Shown here: positions 19,482-28,077 of the stretch, in pieces | Layout of the letters: each line of letters starts with the position of its first letter | How positions within the stretch are numbered: position 1 is the stretch's first letter | Origin: Actinomycetes bacterium | Lineage (GTDB): Bacteria > Actinomycetota > Actinomycetes > Propionibacteriales > Nocardioidaceae | Reading direction: 5' to 3' | NCBI GenBank assembly: GCA_023396115.1 | Contig: JAEWXC010000080.1 | Span: 1-62,170 of the forward strand | Length of the DNA stretch: 62,170 nt | The notes under the pieces: model-generated | What the model was told of the DNA's origin: nothing | The model's input: the letters and a program-made list of their open reading frames with translations, nothing else | The model's database searches: none | Translations under genes and position numbers: made by a program

Positions 19482-19899
19482 GATCCCAGTCCTTCGTCTC
19501 GACACAGTGCGGGGATTCCAACCGGGCACTCTATGCCCGTACTGGCCAGTCACATGCATCGTGGGACGTGGGTCCGATCACACTGCGGACGCACACGACC
19601 CGATGCACGGGCCAGCGGCTCCATCCAGCCTGAACCCCTGGTCCGGATCAGCGGACACGTCCCGCCCAGTGAGATGCCCGGGGTCGCTCAGGCGGGCGGG
19701 CGGCGCCCGTCGGTGACGTGGGTCACCCGTCCGGGTCAGGCGCCCGCCCAACCGACGGGTAGCCAGATCGGGACGAAAGCACGACAAGGCCCCCGACGTT
19801 CCTCCACACTGGTCCTGACGTTGGTTTCACACCACGTGACCGATCCGTTACAGTCGTCGCCGTTGCCCTGCCCCCGACAAGCAACTGAGGTTCCACTTC
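19482..19899. other. 418-bp divergent intergenic region, sucC / M23 peptidase
   Basis: No convincing gene. GC-rich inverted repeats occur around 19690-19770. Just before the peptidase gene, CGTGACCGATCCGTTACAGT (about 19836-19855) includes a possible -10 box TACAGT, leaving a leader of about 45 bases. A c-di-AMP (ydaO-type) riboswitch was considered because such genes often carry one, but its conserved core was not found. Confidence 0.4.
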
Positions 19900-20781
19900 A
19901 TGGGTCACCACCGAGCGCCACGCGGCAACCGCCGCGCCACCTCGGCCCCCGCGAGCCCCCGACGCACCCAGAGCGTCGCGGACGTGTCGACTACCTCGTA
20001 CTCGGGTGCCGGCAAGCGCAAGGCCGCCAAGCACGCATCGGCCCGGGGTCCCCTCGTTCCCCTGCTCCCCTCCGTCCCCGTGGTCGCCGGTGTGACCGCC
20101 CTGGCGATCTCCGCCGGTGGCGCCGTCGCCGCGTCCGGTGGCGGCCTCGACAACGTCTCCCGCGACCTGGCCCCCGCCGCCGCGCTGGGCCAGTCGGACG
20201 CGACCGCGAAGCTGCTGGCCGAGCGCCGCGCCGTGGTCAGCCGCGACTCCAAGCGCGACGCGATGGCCGAGAAGGCCAACGACGAGCTGGTCCAGGCCGC
20301 CGAGGCCCAGGCCGAGGAGCGCAACGTCGCCCTGGCCCAGTTCGCCAACGAGGCCGAGGCCCAGGCCGCCAAGATCAAGGCCAACCAGTGGGTCCTGCCG
20401 GTGCAGGGCTACCGCCTGACCGCCTTCTTCGGCGCCTCCTCGGGCCTGTGGTCGCGCAACCACACCGGCCTGGACTTCGCTGCCCCCTCGGGCACCACGA
20501 TCGTCTCGGTCGCCAACGGCACCGTGACCGAGACCGGCTACGACGGCTCCTACGGCAACAAGACCGTGATCACCCTCGAGGACGGCACCGAGGTCTGGTA
20601 CTGCCACCAGACCTCGATCAACGTCACGGTGGGCCAGCAGGTCCGCGGCGGCGAGGCCATCGGGACCGTCGGTTCCACCGGCAACTCGACCGGCCCGCAC
20701 CTGCACCTGGAGGTCCGCCCCGGCGCCGGCGACCCGATCGACCCGCACTCGTCGCTGATCGCGCACGGCCTCAACCCCTGA
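19900..20781 (+). CDS. Secreted M23 (LytM-type) peptidoglycan endopeptidase, 293 aa
   Basis: A zinc metallopeptidase likely to cut peptide cross-links in the cell wall. An Arg-rich N-terminus precedes a single hydrophobic stretch (about 55-80), probably a signal anchor. A helical Ala/Glu/Lys-rich coiled coil spans about 100-162, and the M23 domain covers 165-293. Zinc ligands H188 and D192 are in NHTGLDFAAP and H269 in GPHLHLEV; H236 and H267 are the likely catalytic histidines. An AGG lies nine bases before the ATG. The upstream region is described separately. It converges on pcrA across a terminator. Confidence 0.92.
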   Translation: MGHHRAPRGNRRATSAPASPRRTQSVADVSTTSYSGAGKRKAAKHASARGPLVPLLPSVPVVAGVTALAISAGGAVAASGGGLDNVSRDLAPAAALGQSDATAKLLAERRAVVSRDSKRDAMAEKANDELVQAAEAQAEERNVALAQFANEAEAQAAKIKANQWVLPVQGYRLTAFFGASSGLWSRNHTGLDFAAPSGTTIVSVANGTVTETGYDGSYGNKTVITLEDGTEVWYCHQTSINVTVGQQVRGGEAIGTVGSTGNSTGPHLHLEVRPGAGDPIDPHSSLIAHGLNP

Positions 20782-20802
20782 TCTGCAGCGGCTCCGTCCG
20801 CG

Positions 20803-20838
20803 ACGAAGGCCCCCGGCTCACCAGCCGGGGGCCTTCGT
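20803..20838. terminator. Terminator between M23 peptidase and pcrA
   Basis: A perfect 16-bp stem (20803-20818 with 20823-20838) and a CACC loop between two converging genes. Confidence 0.8.
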
Positions 20839-20862
20839 GCTGCACGAGGGGGCGGGGACGCC

Positions 20863-23304
20863 TCAGAGCTTCTCGACCGGGGCGTAGCGCAGCAGCAGCC
20901 GCTTGACGCCGGCGGAGCCGAAGTCGATCGAGGCGACCGACTTCTCCGCGGACCCCTCCACCGCCACCACGGTGCCCAGCCCGAAGGAGTCGTGGCTGAC
21001 CCGGTCGCCGGGCGCCAGGGACGGGATCTGCCGGGTCGGCTTGGACTTGGCGGCCGCGTCGGCGCGCAGCGCGGCGGAGGAGAAGTTGCGTCGGCCCGCG
21101 GCGGTGAGCTGGCCCATGCCGGCCGAGGTCTCCGGTCCGGAACCGTAGGTGGTGCCGCCCGCGGTGCGTCCCCACTGGGTCTGCCGGGTGGTGCTGCGGT
21201 TCCACTCCACCAGGTCGACGGGCAGCTCGGAGACGAACCGTGACTCGGGGTTGTGCGAGGGCGCACCCCACGCCGAGCGGACCAGGGCGCGGGAGACGTG
21301 GAGCTTCTTCTGGGCCCGGGTCAGGCCCACGTAGGCCAGCCGGCGCTCCTCCTCCAGCTCGGTCGCGTCCCCCAGGGAGCGCTGGTGCGGGAAGACCCCG
21401 TCCTCCAGGCCGGTGAGGAAGACCACCGGGAACTCCAGCCCCTTGGCGGTGTGCAGGGTCATCAGGGTGACCATGCCGTGGTCCTCGCCGCCGGGGTCGT
21501 CGGGGATCTGGTCGGCGTCGGCGACCAGCGCCACCCGCTCCAGGAAGTCGGTCAGCCCGACGCTGACCGTGCCGGCCTCCACCTCGGCCGGGTCGGCCGA
21601 GGGACCCGGCTGCGGGTCGTCGGCGAACTCCCGGGCCACCGCCACCAGCTCGGCCAGGTTCTCCACCCGCACGTCGTCCTGGGGGTCGTCGGAGTCCTCC
21701 AGCTCGGCCAGCAGCCCGGAGCGGTCCAGCACGGACTCCAGGATCACGTCGGGACGCTCGTCGGCGGCGACCATCTGCTGCAGCTCGGTGACCATGTCGG
21801 TGAAGGCGCGCACGTTGTTCAGCGACCGGGTCGCCAGCCCGGGGACCTCCACGGCGCGGAGCAGCGCCTCGAAGAACGTGATCCGCTCCCGCTCGGCGAA
21901 CGCCGAGACGCACGCCTCCGCCCGGTCCCCGATCCCCCGCTTGGGGGTGTTCAGCACCCGCCGCAGGGAGATCTCGTCGGCCGGGTTGGCCAGCATCCGC
22001 AGGTACGCGAGCGCGTCGCGGACCTCCTTGCGCTCGTAGAAGCGGACCCCGCCGACGACCTTGTAGGACTGGCCGGTGCGGATGAACACCTCCTCGAACA
22101 CCCGGGACTGGGCGTTGGTCCGGTAGAAGACGGCCACGTCGGCCGCCCGTCCCCCGGCGTCGACCCACTTGTCGATCTGCTCGGAGACGAACCGGGCCTC
22201 GTCGTGCTCGTTGTCGGCGACGTGCCCGATGATCTTGTCCCCGTCACCGGCGTCGGTCCACAGCCGCTTGGGCTTGCGTCCGGTGTTGTTGCCGATCACC
22301 GCGTTGGCGGCGCTCAGGATGGTCTGGGTGGAGCGGTAGTTCTGCTCCAGCAGGATCGAGGTGGCGTCGGGGAAGTCCTGCTCGAAGTCGAGGATGTTGC
22401 GGATGTTGGCGCCGCGGAAGGCGTAGATCGACTGGTCGGCGTCACCGACCACCATCAGCTCGCTCGGCGGCACCCGCTCACCGGTCAGCGGTGAGTCGAC
22501 GTCGGGGTTCTCCGCGCACAGCGCGTGGATCAGCGCGTACTGGGCGTGGTTGGTGTCCTGGTACTCGTCGACCAGCACGTGGCGGAAGCGCCGCCGGTAG
22601 TTCTCGCGCACCTCGGGGAAGGCCCCGAACAGGTGCACGGTCAGCATGATCAGGTCGTCGAAGTCGAGGGCGTTGGCGGCCTTCAGCCGGCGCTGGTACT
22701 CGGTGTAGGCGGCCGCGTACGTCTCCTCGAAGGAGTTCTTGGCGTCCTTGCGGGCCTGCTCGGCGTCGATCAGCTCGTTCTTGGCGTTGCTGATCCAGTG
22801 CCCGATCGCCTGCGGGGTGAACTTGCGGACGTCCAGGTCCAGGTCGCGGCAGACCAGGGTCATCAGGCGCTTGGAGTCGGCCGCGTCGTAGATGGAGAAG
22901 CTCGAGCGGTACCCGAGCGCCTCGATCTCCTTGCGCAGGATCCGCACGCACGAGGAGTGGAAGGTCGAGACCCACATGATCTTGGCGCGGTTGCCGACCA
23001 GGTCGGCGACCCGTTCCTTCATCTCCGCGGCGGCCTTGTTGGTGAACGTGATCGCCAGGATCGAGCCCGGGTGGGCGCCGCGCTGGGAGATCAGCCACGC
23101 GATCCGGCGGGTCAGCACCCGGGTCTTGCCCGAGCCCGCTCCCGCGACCACCAGCAGCGGTGCACCGGCATGGGTGACGGCGGCGGCCTGGGGCTCGTTG
23201 AGGCCCTCCAGCAGCGCCTCCGCGGACGGCCCGGAGGAGGCTCGACGGGGCGGCTCGGAGGGCTGGAGGTGCTCGAATCCGGGGAGGGTGACGGGGTTGC
23301 TCAT
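20863..23304 (-). CDS. pcrA: UvrD/PcrA-type superfamily 1 DNA helicase, 813 aa
   Basis: A 3'-5' helicase for repair and replication restart. Motifs in order: Q-motif LNEPQAAAV, Walker A AGAGSGKT (about residue 50), ITFTNKAAAEM, LVDEYQDTN, VGDADQSIYAFRG, LEQNYRST, TLHTAKGLEFPVVFLTGLEDGVFPHQRS, and VGLTRAQKKL. A C-terminal Tudor-like segment (LAPGDRVSHDSFGLGTVV) is the RNA-polymerase-binding region in PcrA proteins. The start MSNP was chosen over an ATG 11 codons upstream because GGAGGG precedes it by four to five bases. Confidence 0.96.
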   Translation of the reverse strand: MSNPVTLPGFEHLQPSEPPRRASSGPSAEALLEGLNEPQAAAVTHAGAPLLVVAGAGSGKTRVLTRRIAWLISQRGAHPGSILAITFTNKAAAEMKERVADLVGNRAKIMWVSTFHSSCVRILRKEIEALGYRSSFSIYDAADSKRLMTLVCRDLDLDVRKFTPQAIGHWISNAKNELIDAEQARKDAKNSFEETYAAAYTEYQRRLKAANALDFDDLIMLTVHLFGAFPEVRENYRRRFRHVLVDEYQDTNHAQYALIHALCAENPDVDSPLTGERVPPSELMVVGDADQSIYAFRGANIRNILDFEQDFPDATSILLEQNYRSTQTILSAANAVIGNNTGRKPKRLWTDAGDGDKIIGHVADNEHDEARFVSEQIDKWVDAGGRAADVAVFYRTNAQSRVFEEVFIRTGQSYKVVGGVRFYERKEVRDALAYLRMLANPADEISLRRVLNTPKRGIGDRAEACVSAFAERERITFFEALLRAVEVPGLATRSLNNVRAFTDMVTELQQMVAADERPDVILESVLDRSGLLAELEDSDDPQDDVRVENLAELVAVAREFADDPQPGPSADPAEVEAGTVSVGLTDFLERVALVADADQIPDDPGGEDHGMVTLMTLHTAKGLEFPVVFLTGLEDGVFPHQRSLGDATELEEERRLAYVGLTRAQKKLHVSRALVRSAWGAPSHNPESRFVSELPVDLVEWNRSTTRQTQWGRTAGGTTYGSGPETSAGMGQLTAAGRRNFSSAALRADAAAKSKPTRQIPSLAPGDRVSHDSFGLGTVVAVEGSAEKSVASIDFGSAGVKRLLLRYAPVEKL

Positions 23305-23436
23305 CGTGCCCTCCAGCCTACGTCCCGGGGCCGACACGACGAGACCCCCGGTCCACCGTCCGAGGACGGGGAACGAGGGTCCCGGGAAGGCTGTGAACGC
23401 GACGGTCGCTGGGCGCCGCCGAGCGGATGGGCCGGG

Positions 23437-23799
23437 TCAGGCGAAGGCGTGCGTGGTGCCCCACATGACCGCGACGCCGACGTTGACGACGGTGAGGGCG
23501 AAGATGCCCCAGAACAGGCCGTTGGGGATGGTCTTCTTCTTCAGGTTGGCCATCACCAGCACCAGGATGACCAGCGAGACGACGAGCTTCACGCCGATCT
23601 TGGCGTGGTTGACGTCGGCGTCGCCGCCCTCCAGCACCCCGACGAGCAGCAGGCCGGCCAGGAACGCGGTGCCGGCACCGTCACGCATGGCGGAGTTGAT
23701 CGACTTCTCCGGGTGGCGCATCTGGAGGAACATCCCTCCGAAGAGCGCGGCGAACCCGAGCAGGTGCACGACGAGGAGGAGCTGACGCAGGATGTCCAT
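23437..23799 (-). CDS. Small integral membrane protein, 120 aa
   Basis: Four predicted transmembrane helices fill almost the whole protein: residues 5-25, 43-60, 67-84 and 93-115. A short polar loop (MRHPEKSINSAMRDG) follows helix 1. Conserved-looking actinobacterial membrane protein next to pcrA, with no motif that reveals function. A TAGGCT box lies exactly six bases before the ATG, with no Shine-Dalgarno, so it is probably leaderless. Confidence 0.75.
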   Translation of the reverse strand: MDILRQLLLVVHLLGFAALFGGMFLQMRHPEKSINSAMRDGAGTAFLAGLLLVGVLEGGDADVNHAKIGVKLVVSLVILVLVMANLKKKTIPNGLFWGIFALTVVNVGVAVMWGTTHAFA

Positions 23800-23805
23800 G
23801 GGGCC

Positions 23806-23811
23806 AGCCTA
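23806..23811 (-). promoter_or_regulatory. -10 box of the small membrane protein gene (leaderless)
   Basis: TAGGCT on the minus strand, six bases (GGCCCC) before the ATG at 23799. Confidence 0.5.
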
Positions 23812-23916
23812 GCCCTGCCGCCCAGCGTCCCGACACGGTGTCGACAACCCGTGCGGGGCGCCGAGACGTGGCTCACCACCCGACCGGTCCCGGCCCCGTC
23901 CCGGCCCGGACCCAAC

Positions 23917-24579
23917 TCAGAGCAGACGGCGGTCGCTGGCCCAGCGGGTGAGCTCGTGGCGGCTGGAGAGCTGCAGCTTGCGCAGCACCGCCGACATGTG
24001 GGTCTCGACGGTCTTGATGGAGATGAACAGCTCCTTGGCCACCTCCTTGTAGGCGTAGCCACGGGCGATCAGGCGCATCACCTCCCGCTCCCGCTCGGTG
24101 AGCCGGTCCAGGTCCTCGTCGACCGCCGCCACCTGGATCGAGCCGGCGAACGCGTCCAGCACGAACCCGGCCAGGCGCGGAGAGAAGACGGCGTCGCCAC
24201 CGGCCACCCGACCGATCGCGGAGACCAGCTCGGGGCCGGTGATGGTCTTGGTGACGTAGCCCCGCGCTCCCCCACGGATCGTGCCGATCACGTCCTCGGC
24301 GGCGTCGGAGACGCTGAGCGCCAGGAACTTCGGGCCCTCGGCCGCGTGACCCAGCCGGCGCATCACCTCAACTCCCCCACCGCCGGGCAGGTGCACGTCG
24401 AGCAGCACCACCGCGGGCGAGGTCGCGGCGATCACGGCCACCGCCTCGTCGACGTCGGCGGCCTCGCCGACCACCTGCACCTCGCTGGCCGCGCCGAGCT
24501 CACCGCGGACCCCTGCCCGGAACATCGCGTGGTCGTCGACCAGGACCACCGTGACAGGACCCGTCACCGGCTGACTCAT
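23917..24579 (-). CDS. NarL/LuxR-family response regulator, 220 aa
   Basis: The receiver domain has acidic residues D15/D16 (VLVDDHAMFR), phospho-acceptor D61 in VVLLDVHLPG and the conserved Lys in YVTKTI. The LuxR-type helix-turn-helix covers about 155-205 (LTEREREVMRLIARGYAYKEV, then KTVETHMSAVLRKL). It overlaps the kinase gene by four bases (ATGA), so the two are translationally coupled and surely a pair. The likely targets are the divergent PspC operon and its own genes; this is inferred from position. Confidence 0.95.
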   Translation of the reverse strand: MSQPVTGPVTVVLVDDHAMFRAGVRGELGAASEVQVVGEAADVDEAVAVIAATSPAVVLLDVHLPGGGGVEVMRRLGHAAEGPKFLALSVSDAAEDVIGTIRGGARGYVTKTITGPELVSAIGRVAGGDAVFSPRLAGFVLDAFAGSIQVAAVDEDLDRLTEREREVMRLIARGYAYKEVAKELFISIKTVETHMSAVLRKLQLSSRHELTRWASDRRLL

Positions 24580-25862
24580 GCTTCCTCCTCCGTGCGCGGC
24601 ATCCGCAGCCGCACCTCCGTGCCTCCACCCGGCTCCGAGCGCACCTGGGCGGTGCCGCCGTGCCGTTCCATCCGGTCCAGGATCGAGTTCCGCACCCCGT
24701 GCCGGTCGCCGGGGACCGCGGCGAGGTCGAACCCCACCCCCCGGTCCCGGACGAAGACCTCCACCGCCGCCTCGTCGACCTCGGCGAACACGTCGACCCG
24801 CGGGGTGCCGGCGTGCTTGGCGGCGTTGACCAGTGCCTCGCCCGCGGCCTGGACCAGCGACCCGAGGGTCCCGGTGACCTCCGCGTCGCCCACCACGACC
24901 ACGTCGACCACGATGCCGTACTCGTCCTCGACCCGGGCGGCCGCCTCCTTGAGCGCACCGGCCACCGTGGGCCGGTCACCGGGTGCGTCGTCGAAGAGCC
25001 AGCTGCGCAGGTCGCGCTCCTGGGCCCGGGCCAGACGGGCCACGGTGGTCGGGTCGTGGGCGTTCTTCTGGATCAGCGCAAGGGTCTGCAGCACCGAGTC
25101 GTGCAGGTGCGCGGCCATGTCGGCCCGCTCCTGGGTGCGGACCCGCTCGGCCCGTTCGGTGCCCAGGTCGGCGACCAGGCGCACCACCCACGGGCCCACC
25201 ACCAGTCCCACCCCGCCGACGCCCAGCATCACCGCGACCAGCACGTTGCGGGCGCTGCCGGAGCTGGCGCCGAAGCTGATCGAGACCAGCACGAGCGCCC
25301 CGACGACCAGGCCGACGCCGGCCAGCACCCGACCCCAGGCGGCGGCGCTGCCGTCACCGATGACCGCGCGGACCGGTCCGACCCGGGAGGTGGAGTCGCT
25401 CCACCGGGCCCGCTGGGCCTCGTCGGCCTGGCGCCACAGCAGGACGACACCGGCCAGGCCGATCACCACCGGCCAGAACAGGGCGGCCCGGCCGAACAGG
25501 CTGTCGGCGACCAGCACCAGGCCGAACGCCATCGCTCCCAGCGCGATCGCCGGCCCGGCGTCGGCCAGACGGGACCCCCGGCGCGGCCGCTTCCCGGTGC
25601 GCGAGGCGCTCTCCAGACCCGGGGCCTCGGCGACCAGACCGGGGTCGGCGGGCAGGAAGATCCACAGCGCGCCGTAGAGCATCAGGCCCAGTCCGCCGAG
25701 CGGCACCAGCGCGATGAAGCCGACCCGCAGCCACAGCACCGGGAGCGCCAGGTGGACGGCGAGCCCGCCGCAGACACCACCGAGCACCGGCTGGTCCGTG
25801 GTGCGGTGGGCACGACGGAAGCCGGTGAGGTCAGCGGGGCGCGGGTGGGAGTCGGCGTACAT
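24576..25862 (-). CDS. PspC-domain sensor histidine kinase, 428 aa
   Basis: The N-terminal PspC domain (about residues 20-75: VLGGVCGGLAVHLALPVLWLRVGF) fuses a membrane-stress sensor module to a kinase. Further membrane helices follow at about 103-143 and 178-230. The HisKA_3 block AAHLHDSVLQTL holds the phospho-acceptor H254, and the HATPase domain has the N-box GEALVNAAKHA and G-boxes DRGVGFDL and GGTEVRL. The ATG has GGAGG close upstream. It partners the downstream response regulator (four-base overlap) and faces a divergent PspC operon, so it probably monitors envelope integrity. Confidence 0.93.
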   Translation of the reverse strand: MYADSHPRPADLTGFRRAHRTTDQPVLGGVCGGLAVHLALPVLWLRVGFIALVPLGGLGLMLYGALWIFLPADPGLVAEAPGLESASRTGKRPRRGSRLADAGPAIALGAMAFGLVLVADSLFGRAALFWPVVIGLAGVVLLWRQADEAQRARWSDSTSRVGPVRAVIGDGSAAAWGRVLAGVGLVVGALVLVSISFGASSGSARNVLVAVMLGVGGVGLVVGPWVVRLVADLGTERAERVRTQERADMAAHLHDSVLQTLALIQKNAHDPTTVARLARAQERDLRSWLFDDAPGDRPTVAGALKEAAARVEDEYGIVVDVVVVGDAEVTGTLGSLVQAAGEALVNAAKHAGTPRVDVFAEVDEAAVEVFVRDRGVGFDLAAVPGDRHGVRNSILDRMERHGGTAQVRSEPGGGTEVRLRMPRTEEEA

Positions 25863-26005
25863 GGTGCCTCCATCGTCGCAGAGGACGCCCACCCTCCCCA
25901 TGCGGATCGACCCCGAGACGACCCTGAGACGGCCCCGGGGAGGATGGGTGAGGATCAGGGCTCTCCCCGATGGTGGGCGGACCCGCGACGCAGCAGGCTG
26001 GAGCC

Positions 26006-27442
26006 ATGAACCACGACATCGACGCCACACCCGGCCCCACTCCCGGCCCGGGTGGTCCCGGCGGCCAGGAGGGCCCCCGGGTGAGCACGGAGGAGCTGAA
26101 GGACCTGGGCGCGATGCGCCGCTCGGTCACCGACCGGAAGATCGCGGGCGTCGCCGCGGGCGTGGCCCGCCACCTCGACATCGACCCCACGATCGTGCGG
26201 GTGCTGATGGTGGTGCTGGCCTTCTTCGGCGGCGCCGGCCTGATCGCCTACATCGCCCTGTGGGTGCTGCTGCCCGAGGAGGGCACCACCGCCCAGCCGC
26301 TGGGTCTGGACCACCGCAACCGCGGGATCGCCGTCGCGATCGCCGCCGGTGTCGCGGGTCTGGCGGTGCTCGGGGACGCCTCGGGCGCGCTGTGGTTCCC
26401 GTGGCCGCTGGTGATCATCGCCGGGATCGTGTTCCTGGTGCTCAACCGCTCCAGCTCCCGGACGCCCTGGCAGTCCGCGGGTCAGCAGCCCGTGCCCCCG
26501 CAGTACGGGGCTCCCGAGTACGGCGCACCGCAGTACGGGGCTCCCCAGTACGGTCCGCCGCAGTACGGTCCCCAGCCGGGTGTCGCGCCGTCGGGGACCT
26601 CGGAGGTGGAGCAGCCCCAGAACCCCGCCCCGGCCCCCACCCCGGGCGTCACCGACGAGACGGCACCGCTGAGCAGCCTCGGCACCCAGCCGCCCTGGGC
26701 GGCCTCCGCCTCCGCACCCGCTCCCAGCGCGCCGGCGCCGTCCCCGGCACCCGCGCCCCCGGTCGTGCACTACGAACAGCCGATGACCTGGCAGCAGGGC
26801 CAGTGGCAGCCGGCGGCCACCGCCACCGCGCCGCGACCCCGCCGCCGTGGCCCGCTGCTGATCGGCTGGACCTTCGCGCTGATCGCTCTCGTGCTCGGCC
26901 TGATCGGTGCGGTCCAGCTGGTCGGCGGGTTCGACTTCCCGGTCGCGCTCTACCCGGCCACCGCCCTGGCCATCACCGGCGGCATGCTCGTGCTCGGCTC
27001 CTTCTGGGGCCGCGCCGGTGGGCACATCCTGCTCGGGCTGGCGCTGCTTCCGGTGCTGCTCGTGGGGACCGTCGCGGACCAGTTCGACGACGAGGCCCAC
27101 CGGATGTACCTGGCCCCGACCAGCGCCGCCCAGGTGGAGGACTCCTACTCCCAGAACGCCGGCGAGATCGTGCTCGACCTGCGCCAGGTCCGTGACCTCG
27201 AGGCCCTGGACGGCCGCACCATCACCGTGCAGCAGGACGTCGGCCTGGTCCGGGTGCTGCTGCCCGAGACCCTCTCGTTCCACGCCGAGGCCCGGGTCGA
27301 GGGGTTCGGCGGGTTCGACCTGGCCGGCGTCGACGACGGCGGCATCGACCTGTCCGGCAGCCGCTCGATGAGCAACGGCACCGACCCCAGCATCGACCTC
27401 GACCTGGAGGTCGGGGTCGGGCAGATCGAGGTGGTCCGGTGA
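26006..27442 (+). CDS. PspC-domain membrane protein with C-terminal toastrack-like domain, 478 aa
   Basis: The PspC domain lies near residues 35-95 (SVTDRKIAGVAAGVARHLDIDPTI; LIAYIALWVLLPEEG). A second helix pair follows, then a long Pro/Tyr/Gln-rich linker with GAPQYG-type repeats (about 160-190) and Ala/Pro-rich sequence to about 265. Two more helix pairs (about 285-355) precede a beta-rich C-terminus (EIVLDLRQVRDLEALDGRTI; DVGLVRVLLPE) resembling the LiaF/DUF4097 toastrack fold. PspC-toastrack proteins belong to phage-shock/Lia envelope-stress systems. The start has GGAG upstream. The next gene overlaps by four bases. Confidence 0.85.
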   Translation: MNHDIDATPGPTPGPGGPGGQEGPRVSTEELKDLGAMRRSVTDRKIAGVAAGVARHLDIDPTIVRVLMVVLAFFGGAGLIAYIALWVLLPEEGTTAQPLGLDHRNRGIAVAIAAGVAGLAVLGDASGALWFPWPLVIIAGIVFLVLNRSSSRTPWQSAGQQPVPPQYGAPEYGAPQYGAPQYGPPQYGPQPGVAPSGTSEVEQPQNPAPAPTPGVTDETAPLSSLGTQPPWAASASAPAPSAPAPSPAPAPPVVHYEQPMTWQQGQWQPAATATAPRPRRRGPLLIGWTFALIALVLGLIGAVQLVGGFDFPVALYPATALAITGGMLVLGSFWGRAGGHILLGLALLPVLLVGTVADQFDDEAHRMYLAPTSAAQVEDSYSQNAGEIVLDLRQVRDLEALDGRTITVQQDVGLVRVLLPETLSFHAEARVEGFGGFDLAGVDDGGIDLSGSRSMSNGTDPSIDLDLEVGVGQIEVVR

Positions 27443-27816
27443 ACGAGCAGCCCAGCAGCCGCCACCCCGACGACACCGGGAGGAACCCGATGGACCCGCA
27501 CACCGAACGTCTGGAGACCGACTACCTCGGCTCCGAGCACCCCACCCACACCCTGCACGGCACCCCGGACATCTCCCGGGACGACTCGACCGCGCTGGCC
27601 GCGGGCCGGCACCCGGTCGACGTCGGCCAACTGGTGATGGGGATCGCCTTCCTCGGCCTGGTGGTCGTGTGGGCGCTGATCCACTACGCCGGCGTCGGCG
27701 CCGACGACTTCCGCTTCCTCCTGCCGCTGCCCTGGGTGGTCGGCGGCGGGGTCGGACTCCTCGTCCTGGCCACCCGGTCCCGCACCCGCACCACCCAACA
27801 CCCCACGGAGGGCTGA
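27439..27816 (+). CDS. Small two-helix membrane protein in the PspC operon, 125 aa
   Basis: A polar N-terminus of about 60 residues rich in His, Thr and Asp precedes two transmembrane helices (VDVGQLVMGIAFLGLVVVWAL and WVVGGGVGLLVLAT) and a short basic tail. The GTG overlaps the previous stop codon (GTGA) and the next gene begins four bases after its own stop, so it is the middle gene of a three-gene operon. No recognised domain. Position suggests a membrane partner in the PspC stress module. Confidence 0.75.
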   Translation: MNEQPSSRHPDDTGRNPMDPHTERLETDYLGSEHPTHTLHGTPDISRDDSTALAAGRHPVDVGQLVMGIAFLGLVVVWALIHYAGVGADDFRFLLPLPWVVGGGVGLLVLATRSRTRTTQHPTEG

Positions 27817-27819
27817 ACC

Positions 27820-28014
27820 ATGACGAAGAAGCTGACCCGCAACACCTCGAACTCGGTCCTCGGCGGCGTCTGCGCCGGCGTGGCCCAGTACCTCGACCTC
27901 GACCCCACCCTGATCCGGGTGCTGACCGTGCTGGCCACGATCCTGGGCTTCGGCTCGCTGGTCCTGGTCTACCTGCTGATGTGGCTGATCGTGCCCGCCG
28001 ACACCTCGGTGTGA
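27820..28014 (+). CDS. Minimal PspC-domain protein, 64 aa
   Basis: Almost nothing but a PspC domain: KLTRNTSNSVLGGVCAGVAQYL, LDPTLIRVLTVLATILGF, then a second hydrophobic helix ending MWLIVPAD. It is the third gene of the operon and starts four bases after the preceding stop codon. PspC is a membrane component of the phage-shock response and can sense or relay envelope stress. This is the third PspC domain in 3.5 kb, after those in the kinase and the toastrack protein. Confidence 0.9.
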   Translation: MTKKLTRNTSNSVLGGVCAGVAQYLDLDPTLIRVLTVLATILGFGSLVLVYLLMWLIVPADTSV

Positions 28015-28065
28015 GGCACGACCCGCGGCCGGGAAATCCGCTGGCTCCCGGCCGCGGCGGCTGCG

Positions 28066-28071
28066 TAGCGT
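28066..28071 (+). promoter_or_regulatory. -10 box of the ABC exporter pair (leaderless)
   Basis: TAGCGT followed by six bases (GGGCGG) and the GTG at 28078. It separates the exporter pair from the PspC operon. Confidence 0.55.
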
Positions 28072-28077
28072 GGGCGG

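Noticed and set aside
19482..19899. c-di-AMP (ydaO) riboswitch before the M23 peptidase gene
   Set aside because: The family often has one, but the conserved GGGGGA and GAATCC-type core elements could not be found.
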